NCBI GenBank assembly: GCA_964354995.1
Contig: CAYHBQ010000023.1
Location: 1-11,974 of the forward strand
Direction: 5' to 3'
Length of the DNA stretch: 11,974 nt
DNA from: JBBSZK01 sp964354995
GTDB taxonomy: Archaea > Nanobdellota > Nanobdellia > Pacearchaeales > GW2011-AR1
Position 1 is the stretch's first letter. Every line of letters starts with the position of its first letter. This document shows positions 5,706 through 11,974 of this stretch, in pieces. Both the position numbers and the translations under genes were made by a program. A model generated the notes under the pieces. It did no database searches. It had not been told where the DNA came from and saw only the letters and a list, made by a program, of their open reading frames with translations.

Positions 5706-6881
5706 ATGCTAGTTGGCTTGGTGGGAAAGCCTAATGTGGGCAAGAGCACGTTTTTCAAGGCAGCGACGCTTATGGATGTGCTCATTGCGAATTACCCCTT
5801 TGCTACGATTAAACCGAATCATGCGATGGCATACGTAAAAATACGTGACCTTGCGGCTGATTTCGGACGTGTGTCAAAACCTCGTGAAGGGTACGTTAAA
5901 GGCACGTTTCGCTTTGTGCCGTTTGAACTGATGGATGTCGCAGGGTTGGTTGCAGGCGCTTCTGAAGGTAAGGGCTTGGGTAATCAGTTTTTGGACGATT
6001 TGGCTGCGGCTGATGCGTTTATTCACGTGGTTGATATGTCGGGGGAAACCGATGCGGAAGGCAAGCCGGCAACAAACTATGATCCGATACAGGATATTGC
6101 CATTATTGAACGCGAGCTTGATTTGTGGTATTTGGGCATTTTGAAAAAAGCGTGGGTGGTGTTTGCGCGAAAGACCGAAATGGAGCATACAGAACTTGCT
6201 AAGTCCGTGGCAAAACAATTTTCAGGTCTTAAGGTAACGGTGGATCAGGTTGAACGGGTGTTGCGTGAAACTAAATTGCCGTTTGAAAAGCCCTCTCATT
6301 GGACTGAAGACCAACTATCTTTGTTTGCGAGCGCACTCCGCAAAGTTACGAAACCCATGGTTATTGCAGCCAATAAAGTGGATCGTCCTCGAGGAACGGA
6401 AAACGTTGCACGTATTCAAGCGCGATTCTCGTATCCGATTGTTCCGTGTTTTTCTGATGGGGAATTATCGTTGCGACAAGCTGACAAAGCAGGTTTAATT
6501 GAGTATATCCCAGGGGAAGGCTCATTTTCTTTGAAAGGCACAGTATCTGATAAACAACAACATGCGCTTGATGCGATTCAGAAGGTCATATTTGAGTTTG
6601 GCGGTACGGGCGTTCAGCAGATTTTGAATATGACTGTGTTTGATACGCTTGGCTATGTGGCTATTTATCCAGCCAGTCTGAAATTGGAAGATAGCAAAGG
6701 TAACGTCTTGCCTGATTGTTTTCTCATGCCCCCCGGAAGTACCGCGCTCGATTTTGCGTATCGATTACATACCGATATTGGAAATGGATTTGTTAAGGCG
6801 TTGGATTTGAAGACAAAAAAAGCCGTCGGTAAAGATCACGTTTTGAAGAATGGCGATGGTCTTGAAATATTGACGAAGTAG
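5706..6881 (+). CDS. Obg-family GTPase of the archaeal Ygr210/YchF type with TGS domain
   Basis: The 391-residue cytoplasmic GTPase is likely ribosome- or translation-associated. G1 is GKPNVGKST (7-15), followed by the switch segment PFATIKPN (31-38). G3 is DVAG (77-80), followed directly by the glycine-rich Obg signature GASEGKGLGNQF (84-95). G4 is NKVD (223-226), which favours GTP; true YchF/OLA1 proteins have a variant G4 and prefer ATP, so this fits the Ygr210 branch better. Residues about 130-200 form the helical insert. The C-terminus from about 325 (LPDCFLMPPGSTALDFAYRL) is a TGS domain ending KNGDGLEILTK. The length matches archaeal homologues. ATG 5706 fits the promoter distance exactly, leaving no room for an earlier start. 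Complete, with no disruption. Confidence 0.95.
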   Translation: MLVGLVGKPNVGKSTFFKAATLMDVLIANYPFATIKPNHAMAYVKIRDLAADFGRVSKPREGYVKGTFRFVPFELMDVAGLVAGASEGKGLGNQFLDDLAAADAFIHVVDMSGETDAEGKPATNYDPIQDIAIIERELDLWYLGILKKAWVVFARKTEMEHTELAKSVAKQFSGLKVTVDQVERVLRETKLPFEKPSHWTEDQLSLFASALRKVTKPMVIAANKVDRPRGTENVARIQARFSYPIVPCFSDGELSLRQADKAGLIEYIPGEGSFSLKGTVSDKQQHALDAIQKVIFEFGGTGVQQILNMTVFDTLGYVAIYPASLKLEDSKGNVLPDCFLMPPGSTALDFAYRLHTDIGNGFVKALDLKTKKAVGKDHVLKNGDGLEILTK

Positions 6882-6900
6882 GTTCTTTTTCTGTTTTTTC
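6882..6900 (+). terminator. T-rich terminator after the GTPase gene
   Basis: Runs of five and six T directly follow the stop codon. This suits factor-independent oligo-T termination by archaeal RNA polymerase. Confidence 0.5.
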
Positions 6901-6960
6901 GTAGCGCCTATATGCTCTTTTTTGCTTAGTTCTAATGTGGTTTTTACTGCGAGTTAATAT

Positions 6961-7125
6961 ATGAAAAAACAGAGGATGATCGGGTGTAATTCGGTTTCGG
7001 GATATACGGTTGCACGTCTGTTTTTAGGGGCAAGTATTATTTTACCGTGCGGGGTGATGCTCTTTTCTCAAGAAGTTATTTTTACAGGATATGTTGAACT
7101 ACATTGTCGTATCACGTGCTAATTT
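6961..7125 (+). CDS. Small hypothetical ORF with one hydrophobic segment, possibly the 5' part of a frameshifted gene
   Basis: The 54-codon frame starts with basic MKKQRM and has a hydrophobic stretch at about residues 20-40 (RLFLGASIILPCGVML), like a signal peptide or anchor. It ends at TGA-free codon TAA inside the next ORF, which is in another frame. No box A lies at the 25-bp distance used by its neighbours; CTATATG at 6908-6914 would give a leader of about 24 nt. Either it is a small membrane protein, or it supplied the signal peptide of the downstream ORF before a frameshift. Weakly supported. Confidence 0.3.
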
Positions 7126-7351
7126 GACGCTCGCCTATGTGCATGAACTTGTTCAGCCACAAAATGCGTCGGGCATGTTGAATGCGATAAGCGATGTAGA
7201 AGAACGCGCGGGTGAGTGGTCTGAACGCGAAGACACGAATTTCTTCTCGGGGATTTCGAGACAACAGTTGATTTATTTTGTTATTGGAATTGTAATTATC
7301 TTCTTGGCGCTCGTTATTTTGGTTATTCGACGAATACGCTCTCAGAACTGA
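7091..7351 (+). CDS. Hypothetical single-pass membrane protein (possibly the 3' part of a broken gene)
   Basis: The 86-residue product has two N-glycosylation sequons (NLT, NAS) in its first 27 residues, an acidic stretch (EERAGEWSERED, about 38-49), and a strong transmembrane helix at about 60-81 ending in RRIRS. That topology (sequons outside, basic tail inside) calls for an N-terminal signal peptide, which this frame lacks. A stop lies 12 codons upstream of the ATG, and no box A sits 25 bp before it. The overlapping upstream ORF in another frame carries a signal-like segment, so a one-base frameshift may have split one gene. Family not recognised. Confidence 0.5.
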   Translation: MLNYIVVSRANLTLAYVHELVQPQNASGMLNAISDVEERAGEWSEREDTNFFSGISRQQLIYFVIGIVIIFLALVILVIRRIRSQN

Positions 7352-7364
7352 TTCTTTCTAAGGA

Positions 7365-7372
7365 TTTTTATA
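7365..7372 (+). promoter_or_regulatory. Box A of the large surface protein gene
   Basis: TTTTTATA has its TATA core centred about 25 bp before ATG 7394 and only about 22 bp before GTG 7391. This favours ATG 7394 as a leaderless start. Confidence 0.65.
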
Positions 7373-7393
7373 CTCTTTTTCTTTTGCTAGGTG

Positions 7394-10270
7394 ATGTTTA
7401 AAAGAGGGATGTCACTGATAATTATCACTGTTCTTATTATTCTACTTGCATTGGGTTCGGTTACCATTATTTACACGGCCGTGAAACCCCTTCTTACTGA
7501 TGCGGGGGACAAAACCACGTCGGGAGGAGCGTGTCTTGCGTTTGATGTTGTACCTGCACAGTGCACGATTAATGGAACGGAGGCACGCGTGCGTGTTGAA
7601 CGCCGTGCGGGACAGGGAACGTTCGCAGGGATCACCTTTTCGTTCGATACCCCTGAGGGGCCTAAGCTTGTTAAGTTGAATGAACGCGTCGAGGCACTGG
7701 AATCGCGCACGTTTGCATTTCGAGGCACCGATGTCGGACGCGCAATCCAGGTAGATGTAGGGCTTTTTCTTGCGGGAGGCACGACGTGCTTATTGACGGG
7801 AAGCCCGATTCGATGTGCTGACGAAGGATTTCAGGCAGATGCGCCTGCGTGTTCGGATGAAATTGATAATGAACCTGTAAAAGACGGATGGATTGACCAG
7901 TTCGATCCTGGATGTTTGGATTCCCAAGGTATGTACGAGCCCCTCGGAATAAATGAAACAAACAATCCCCTCTTCCAATGTAGCGATGGGGTAGATAATG
8001 ATGGGGAAGGGGATGGATTCGATGGGAATGATCCGGATTGCGATGATTATTTGGATGATGATGAAACGCGGGGCATGTCATTGCCACTCTGCGGAGATAA
8101 TGAAGACAATGATGGGGATAGCTGGATTGATATGGATGATCCTGACTGTCAAGATGGAGGAATACGCGAAGAGTGGTACGCGTTGACCGAATGTCAAGAT
8201 GGTATGGATAACGATCGAGATGGAGGTGCAGATAACAACGACGCGCAATGTGAAAACGCGAACGATAGAAATGAACGCGATGTGAGCGATGGTGCGCAAT
8301 GCATGAACGGACGTGATGACGATGGGGATGGGCTCATTGATTACGGCATTGATCCGGGGTGTAGCGGTGCGGGGGACAACAGCGAGGGCAGTGAAGAAAC
8401 AAGTCATTCATTTTCTTTTAAGTTTACTAATGATGGATTTTTGTCAAGTTTAAATTGGACAGATGCACAAGACGTTGAACGACGCGTTGTTTGGGATGAA
8501 TTTGGAAGATATGGTCCCGCATGGGTTCGTTATTATCCCCATTCCGCGCAGGGAAGCGATAATCGTGCGTGGAGTGTTCGAAAACAAGATGGCACGGTTG
8601 TTAACTTAAATCATAATCAAATAACCTATGTTAAGTCAGAGGAAACTTCTGACAAAGTTACAATTTCTTCATACGATGATCAGGGTTTTCTTGACATTAA
8701 GGATGTTTATTTGTTTAGAGAAGATACTATGTTTATGGTTACAAAGATATCCAATTTACGAAATGAAAAATTGAATATTCGTTTGCCCATGTATTTAGGA
8801 GCATTGCGTATGGGGGCATTGGACGAGGGGGGAGAACTCGACATTGATGATACAAACATAACACGGTTGCGACCTTCTCGCGCAGGGTATCTCGAATTTG
8901 ATTTTAATACAACTAATGCAGTCCCCAACTTTTATCCGTCAATTGAATCATATTCCCCCGTAAGTGTCTTGTGGGATGACAATGTGACTATTGGAGAGCA
9001 ATATCTTACAATTATGAACCTCCCCACGCAGGCAGAATTTACCGAAAAGGCGCGATCACAGTTTAACCCTTCCATGATGTCTTTTGTAAATGATGAGTTA
9101 TTGCCTCATGAATCGAAAACATTCACGGTCGCGTTTAAACTTGCTAAGTCAGGAGACTGGCAATCTGCACTTCAACCGTATAGACAATGGTTCGAATATG
9201 CTTACGGAGGAACAACGCCTAACTATTGTCCCTTGGGTCCGATGGCCTATTATGTTATGTGGAACTCTCGTTTGTTTAATCAGGAAAACACTCCTTGGTA
9301 TAATCCTAACTTTGATGTGAATCGGTTTTACCCCGATTCGAATATTTCATATATATTTAAAGTTGAAAAAAGTGGGCCTCTCCTTAAAAAACTAGGTATT
9401 GATTTGATGGGTGTATGGGGTGCAGGACCCAGCGTCGAATATTTTACACTGGAAGGAAAAGATTGGAGCGAAGCACAGTGGACGAACAATGAGCTTTTTG
9501 ATCCTAACCTTGACATTGGATTTAAACCTACAGAGCTTACAGAATTTGATCAATCTTACGCCTCAGAAAATGTGAACGTATTCTGGTACATACGGCCTTG
9601 TGCAGAGGTATACGGCGCAAACATAACCTATGATTCCGATGGAAGATATACTTTTGTGAAGGGGGTTCCGAGTCGGTATCGAGATGTTGATTTGCGTAAT
9701 GTGACTAATCGCGATCGAAGCATACAACGATTACGATTTTTTGCAGATAAAGGGGTACAGAACTTCTATTTCGATGCAATGGGTTGCTCGGGCGATGAAG
9801 CGTATACTGCATACGTACGAAAGATGTTACAACAAGATTATAATGTTAAACCCCTCCTATTCAAAGAGGGTGCTCGAGATAGGGATAGCTTGCAAATTGC
9901 GCAAATGCCCCTTATTAAGCAAGACTTTGAAATGGACGGGCCCATTAAATATACAAAAAATTCTTCATTATTGATTAAGGAGCTGGTTCCGTTGGGAACC
10001 TATTATGCAGGGATATTTAATGTATATCCTTTGAATGAAACAGAACGAGATGATATCCTCGACAAAGGATATCAGGTTATGGAATTCCATTATCCCCCTT
10101 ATCCTCGCGGGGACGATGGCTATCCGATCTATGGTAATCCTCCCACAATGGCAAATTGCCAACGCATTGCATCTTCGTATACGAATCGCTATGAGCGCTG
10201 GGTTGGGTATGGTCGCTCGATTGGATGCGACGAACCTGCACAAACTCCACCGCCCGTGTGTCCTGTTTAA
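7394..10270 (+). CDS. Large surface protein: pilin-like N-terminus, Cys-bounded Asp-rich repeats, glycoside-hydrolase-like C-terminal half
   Basis: The protein has 958 residues from ATG 7394; a GTG three bases earlier adds one. FKRGMSL followed by about 20 hydrophobic residues (7-28) resembles an archaeal prepilin (class III) signal or N-terminal anchor. A beta-rich domain spans 45-142. Five repeats of the type C-(S/G/Q)DxxDNDGDG...D-C follow, bounded by cysteine pairs 153/174, 196/216, 233/252, 267/286 and 303/323. These are Ca-binding-like acidic loops. Residues 340-585 look like a beta-supersandwich, and 610-900 like a (beta/alpha)8 barrel. FYFDAMG (Asp794) and FKEGARD (Glu825) sit at strand ends where GH31/GH36-like enzymes keep catalytic acids. 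Many NxS/T sequons fit an extracellular site. Glycan processing or binding at the cell surface is inference; the GH family is not certain. The final residues are Pro-rich and no C-terminal anchor is seen. Confidence 0.75.
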   Translation: MFKRGMSLIIITVLIILLALGSVTIIYTAVKPLLTDAGDKTTSGGACLAFDVVPAQCTINGTEARVRVERRAGQGTFAGITFSFDTPEGPKLVKLNERVEALESRTFAFRGTDVGRAIQVDVGLFLAGGTTCLLTGSPIRCADEGFQADAPACSDEIDNEPVKDGWIDQFDPGCLDSQGMYEPLGINETNNPLFQCSDGVDNDGEGDGFDGNDPDCDDYLDDDETRGMSLPLCGDNEDNDGDSWIDMDDPDCQDGGIREEWYALTECQDGMDNDRDGGADNNDAQCENANDRNERDVSDGAQCMNGRDDDGDGLIDYGIDPGCSGAGDNSEGSEETSHSFSFKFTNDGFLSSLNWTDAQDVERRVVWDEFGRYGPAWVRYYPHSAQGSDNRAWSVRKQDGTVVNLNHNQITYVKSEETSDKVTISSYDDQGFLDIKDVYLFREDTMFMVTKISNLRNEKLNIRLPMYLGALRMGALDEGGELDIDDTNITRLRPSRAGYLEFDFNTTNAVPNFYPSIESYSPVSVLWDDNVTIGEQYLTIMNLPTQAEFTEKARSQFNPSMMSFVNDELLPHESKTFTVAFKLAKSGDWQSALQPYRQWFEYAYGGTTPNYCPLGPMAYYVMWNSRLFNQENTPWYNPNFDVNRFYPDSNISYIFKVEKSGPLLKKLGIDLMGVWGAGPSVEYFTLEGKDWSEAQWTNNELFDPNLDIGFKPTELTEFDQSYASENVNVFWYIRPCAEVYGANITYDSDGRYTFVKGVPSRYRDVDLRNVTNRDRSIQRLRFFADKGVQNFYFDAMGCSGDEAYTAYVRKMLQQDYNVKPLLFKEGARDRDSLQIAQMPLIKQDFEMDGPIKYTKNSSLLIKELVPLGTYYAGIFNVYPLNETERDDILDKGYQVMEFHYPPYPRGDDGYPIYGNPPTMANCQRIASSYTNRYERWVGYGRSIGCDEPAQTPPPVCPV
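7850..8365 (+). repeat. Five tandem Asp-rich, Cys-bounded protein repeats
   Basis: This stretch encodes the five roughly 35-45-residue units described in the surface protein, each with a 19-21 residue cysteine-bounded core. They diverge at DNA level and are recognisable only in translation. Confidence 0.75.
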
Positions 10271-10275
10271 GATAA

Positions 10276-10678
10276 AAACAATTGGTAACTGAATTTAATT
10301 TTGCGATTATGCATGATTCAGGTGTTGAACCTTACATTGAAGCAGTTCCTCCGCGCAGACAAAATTGGTCGTTAGGATATAGTGTTATCCTGATGAACTT
10401 CGCTGGCAATTTACCGAGAGCGACCCTCAAAATAGGTTCTTTAAGGAGTCGAAACTAAACGCAGCGGGTGGGACGACCATGCATCTTGTTCGTAGCTCTT
10501 CCGATGGGACCTGTTCAACGGGAGATGACGCGTGCTTTAATGCAGGAGGTGGAATACCTCTGTTTCATTGCTTCAGCAGAATAAACACGTCATTGTCAAT
10601 CTCAAGTATCTTCTTGATACGGGATATAATGTTTCTTGCTTAGTTGCGCTTTCTAAAGATAACAACACGATTTGTTAA
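10276..10678 (+). pseudogene. Remnant of a secreted-type protein gene, read through two frameshifts
   Basis: This gap holds protein-like sequence in three successive frames. Frame one runs from 10276 (after TAA) through EFNFAIMHDSGVEPYIEAVP and on to VILM near 10395. Frame two continues from 10383-10401 with PDELRWQFTESDPQNRFFKE, then SSDGTCSTGDDACFNAGG. Frame three, from about 10548, gives WNTSVSLLQQNKHVIVNLKY and LLDTGYNVSCLVALSKDN, ending at TAA 10676. Joined, they give about 130 plausible residues with paired cysteines and NxS/T sequons, like a surface domain. No start with signal peptide remains, so it looks like the 3' remnant of a larger gene, or a domain once joined to the preceding protein. 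Two sequencing errors could also explain it. Family not recognised. Confidence 0.65.
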
Positions 10679-10700
10679 CTTCTTTTTGTAATCATAAAGG

Positions 10701-10709
10701 TTAAAAATA
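10701..10709 (+). promoter_or_regulatory. Box A of the metallopeptidase gene
   Basis: TTAAAAATA is centred about 38 bp before GTG 10743. Transcription would start near 10731, leaving a short leader that just contains the Shine-Dalgarno sequence. Confidence 0.65.
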
Positions 10710-10731
10710 GTCAATTAATGCATTGCTTGGC

Positions 10732-10739
10732 GAGGTGAT
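10732..10739 (+). promoter_or_regulatory. Strong Shine-Dalgarno sequence deciding the GTG start
   Basis: GAGGTGAT is complementary to the archaeal 16S rRNA 3' end (AUCACCUCC), three bases before GTG 10743. It is the only clear one in the window and fixes the non-ATG start. Confidence 0.85.
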
Positions 10740-10742
10740 ATA

Positions 10743-11135
10743 GTGAAATACGAATTTGCATCGGATTTACAAGCTCGAATGGAAGATATTGTTCGAGCGC
10801 TGGCGATGGACCATATTGATATTTCTCGTGTTAAATGTTTTAGAAGTCGAGGTTCAAGTACTAAACGTACCATTGCTCGGTGTCATACGGTAGGCAAGCT
10901 GATGCAGAAAGCCATGAATATGCCCGCCCATTATGCTATTGAGTTTCTCGAGAAATTTGAGAGAATGCCTTGGGAAGAGCAAGACAAGGTTATCATACAC
11001 GAGCTTTTACACATCCCTAAGACGTTTGGTGGTGGTTTCAGGCAACATGATTTTGTGTGCGAAGACAATATAAAAGTTCTTCATGATAAATATAGGTCTC
11101 TTAAAGATGTAAAAAATCACTTCAACGGTTTTTAA
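10743..11135 (+). CDS. Putative zinc metallopeptidase (HELLHIP type)
   Basis: The 130-residue cytoplasmic protein starts with GTG behind a strong Shine-Dalgarno sequence. The zinc site is HELLH (86-90) followed by IPKTFGGGFRQHD, with H102 as the likely third ligand and E87 as catalytic base. HELLHIP and the small size match the predicted metallopeptidases annotated in archaea and phages (COG4900 / PhageMetallopep-like), whose substrates are unknown. The N-terminal half (DISRVKCFRSRGSSTKRTIA, 26-45) is basic with two conserved-looking serines. No signal peptide or membrane segment. It is followed closely by the beta-helix protein gene, which has its own promoter inside this gene's 3' flank. 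Confidence 0.8.
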   Translation: MKYEFASDLQARMEDIVRALAMDHIDISRVKCFRSRGSSTKRTIARCHTVGKLMQKAMNMPAHYAIEFLEKFERMPWEEQDKVIIHELLHIPKTFGGGFRQHDFVCEDNIKVLHDKYRSLKDVKNHFNGF

Positions 11136-11170
11136 CGCATGTTTTTTACTCGCCTTCTGCCACGGAAACA

Positions 11171-11177
11171 TTTAAAA
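11171..11177 (+). promoter_or_regulatory. Box A of the beta-helix protein gene
   Basis: TTTAAAA is centred 25 bp before ATG 11199, the spacing used by the other genes here. This selects the inner ATG over ATG 11139. Confidence 0.7.
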
Positions 11178-11198
11178 CGCTATTTGAGTCTCTTTTGT

Positions 11199-11948
11199 AT
11201 GCGCAATGGTTTGCTTTTGATTGTTGTTTCTTTTTTGATTTTTGCATTTTTCATTTTTGCTTCTGCGTCTCCTGAAACTCCGCCTCAACATGCCCCCTCC
11301 TTACGGCTTTCTTCTTTGGGGTCTTGTTCTGAGTTAAATATATCTGGTACCTATTACGTTTTGAAACGGGATCTCTTATTTAATTCTGGTACGGTCTGCA
11401 TTAACATAACTGCTCCTCGTGTCACTCTTGATTGTCGCAATCGGACTATTTTCGGTTCAGTGGAAGGTATAGGTATATACTCTAATCAAAATGACACGGT
11501 TTTAAAGAATTGCACGATTTCTTTTGAGGGGACTTCATTAAGTAAAGGCGTCGTTATTTCTAACGCTGCTCGACTTCGAGTGTCTGACGTGCATGTCTCT
11601 GGCTGTGGTAAGGACGGTATTCATTTGCAAGCGGTTCGCTCTGCCGCTGTCCTAAATCCAATAGTGGACGATTGCCAAGTCGGATTGCGTTTAACTGAAG
11701 TCCTCTCTTCACAGTTTTCTGAAGGGCTCGTGGCGCATAATCGTATGAAAGGAGTGATAATGCAAGGGAATAGCTCTCTTAACCGTTTTGAACGGTTTAT
11801 TGCAGATTCTAATGCAGATGATGGCTTTTTTATAGGAAATGAGGGATACGGGTTTGGTAAGCCTGCCCCCTCGTATAATTCATTTATTGATGTAGTCACT
11901 CGTAATAATGGGGATAAGGGAATTACTTTTCCTCTTTCTGGATTATAG
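11199..11948 (+). CDS. Secreted right-handed beta-helix (NosD/pectate-lyase-like) protein, frame ends early
   Basis: From ATG 11199 the protein has 249 residues and a textbook signal peptide: MRNG, then about 18 hydrophobic residues, then FASAS/PE. A frame-compatible ATG at 11139 would add 20 basic residues before it but has no promoter at the right distance. The mature part opens with CSELNISGTYYVLKRDL and CINITAPRVTLDCRNRTI, typical of archaeal NosD/PbH1 proteins. It then forms rungs such as GIGIYSNQNDTVLKNCTI and GIHLQAV. Such folds bind or cleave polysaccharides. Eight or more NxS/T or Asn-ladder positions suit a surface protein. The frame stops at TAG 11946 mid-helix, while another frame continues GSNKTYINI to the window edge, so a frameshift is suspected. 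The true protein is probably longer. Confidence 0.8.
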   Translation: MRNGLLLIVVSFLIFAFFIFASASPETPPQHAPSLRLSSLGSCSELNISGTYYVLKRDLLFNSGTVCINITAPRVTLDCRNRTIFGSVEGIGIYSNQNDTVLKNCTISFEGTSLSKGVVISNAARLRVSDVHVSGCGKDGIHLQAVRSAAVLNPIVDDCQVGLRLTEVLSSQFSEGLVAHNRMKGVIMQGNSSLNRFERFIADSNADDGFFIGNEGYGFGKPAPSYNSFIDVVTRNNGDKGITFPLSGL

Positions 11949-11974
11949 GTTCCAATAAAACTTACATCAATATT

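Noticed and set aside
7671..8087. 138-codon minus-strand frame rich in His and Pro
   Set aside because: It is the antisense of the Asp-rich repeats (GAT read as ATC or CAT), a composition effect.
10309..10458. 49-codon ORF as an intact small gene
   Set aside because: Protein-like sequence continues in the next frame after about codon 29, so it is better read as part of a broken gene.
11139..11198. Upstream ATG for the beta-helix protein
   Set aside because: It adds 20 basic residues before a complete signal peptide and has no promoter at the normal distance; ATG 11199 has both.
1..11974. CRISPR array, insertion sequence or rRNA
   Set aside because: No regularly spaced repeats, transposase motifs or rRNA-like conserved sequence were seen.

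Overview
The window is archaeal and most resembles the small-genome DPANN-type lineages (for example Woesearchaeota or Pacearchaeota). Both tRNA genes lack an encoded CCA, and one carries an intron at the canonical archaeal 37/38 position. Nearly every gene has a TATA-like box A placed 24-26 bp before its start codon, so most mRNAs should be leaderless. The one clear Shine-Dalgarno sequence (GAGGTGAT) matches the archaeal 16S tail. The Obg-like GTPase is of the archaeal Ygr210/YchF type, and the secreted proteins carry many NxS/T sequons. The exact lineage is inference.

Layout. 1-2511 (minus) is the 5' 837 codons of a large AT-rich gene that runs off the left edge. It encodes a PD-(D/E)XK nuclease-like domain, a complete SF2 helicase core and tandem helicase-associated repeats. 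It lies just past the 3' end of a tRNA-Glu(UUC) gene (2597-2669, minus), which is a typical arrangement for integrated or accessory DNA. Two tandem paralogous methyltransferases of the EgtD-like Methyltransf_33 fold follow on the plus strand (2798-3742 and 3787-4719). A convergent gene (4730-5407, minus) encodes a secreted ConA-lectin-like protein. Next comes an intron-containing tRNA-Ile(UAU) gene (5472-5595, minus) and a complete Obg-family GTPase (5706-6881).

The right half is a cell-surface region. It holds a possibly broken small membrane protein (6961-7351) and a 958-residue surface protein (7394-10270). That protein has a pilin-like N-terminus, five Cys-bounded Asp-rich repeats and a glycoside-hydrolase-like C-terminal half. 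After it come a remnant gene read through two frameshifts (10276-10678), a small HExxH metallopeptidase (10743-11135), and a secreted beta-helix protein whose frame closes early near the right edge (11199-11948).

No single pathway joins the genes. The themes are a possible defence or mobile nuclease-helicase beside a tRNA, a duplicated methyltransferase whose substrate pocket has diverged from histidine-type EgtD, translation genes, and a block of secreted carbohydrate-facing proteins. The most notable observations are the UAU-anticodon tRNA-Ile with intron, tRNA promoters placed so that transcription would start at the mature 5' end, the near-uniform leaderless promoter geometry, and several reading-frame breaks in the right half.
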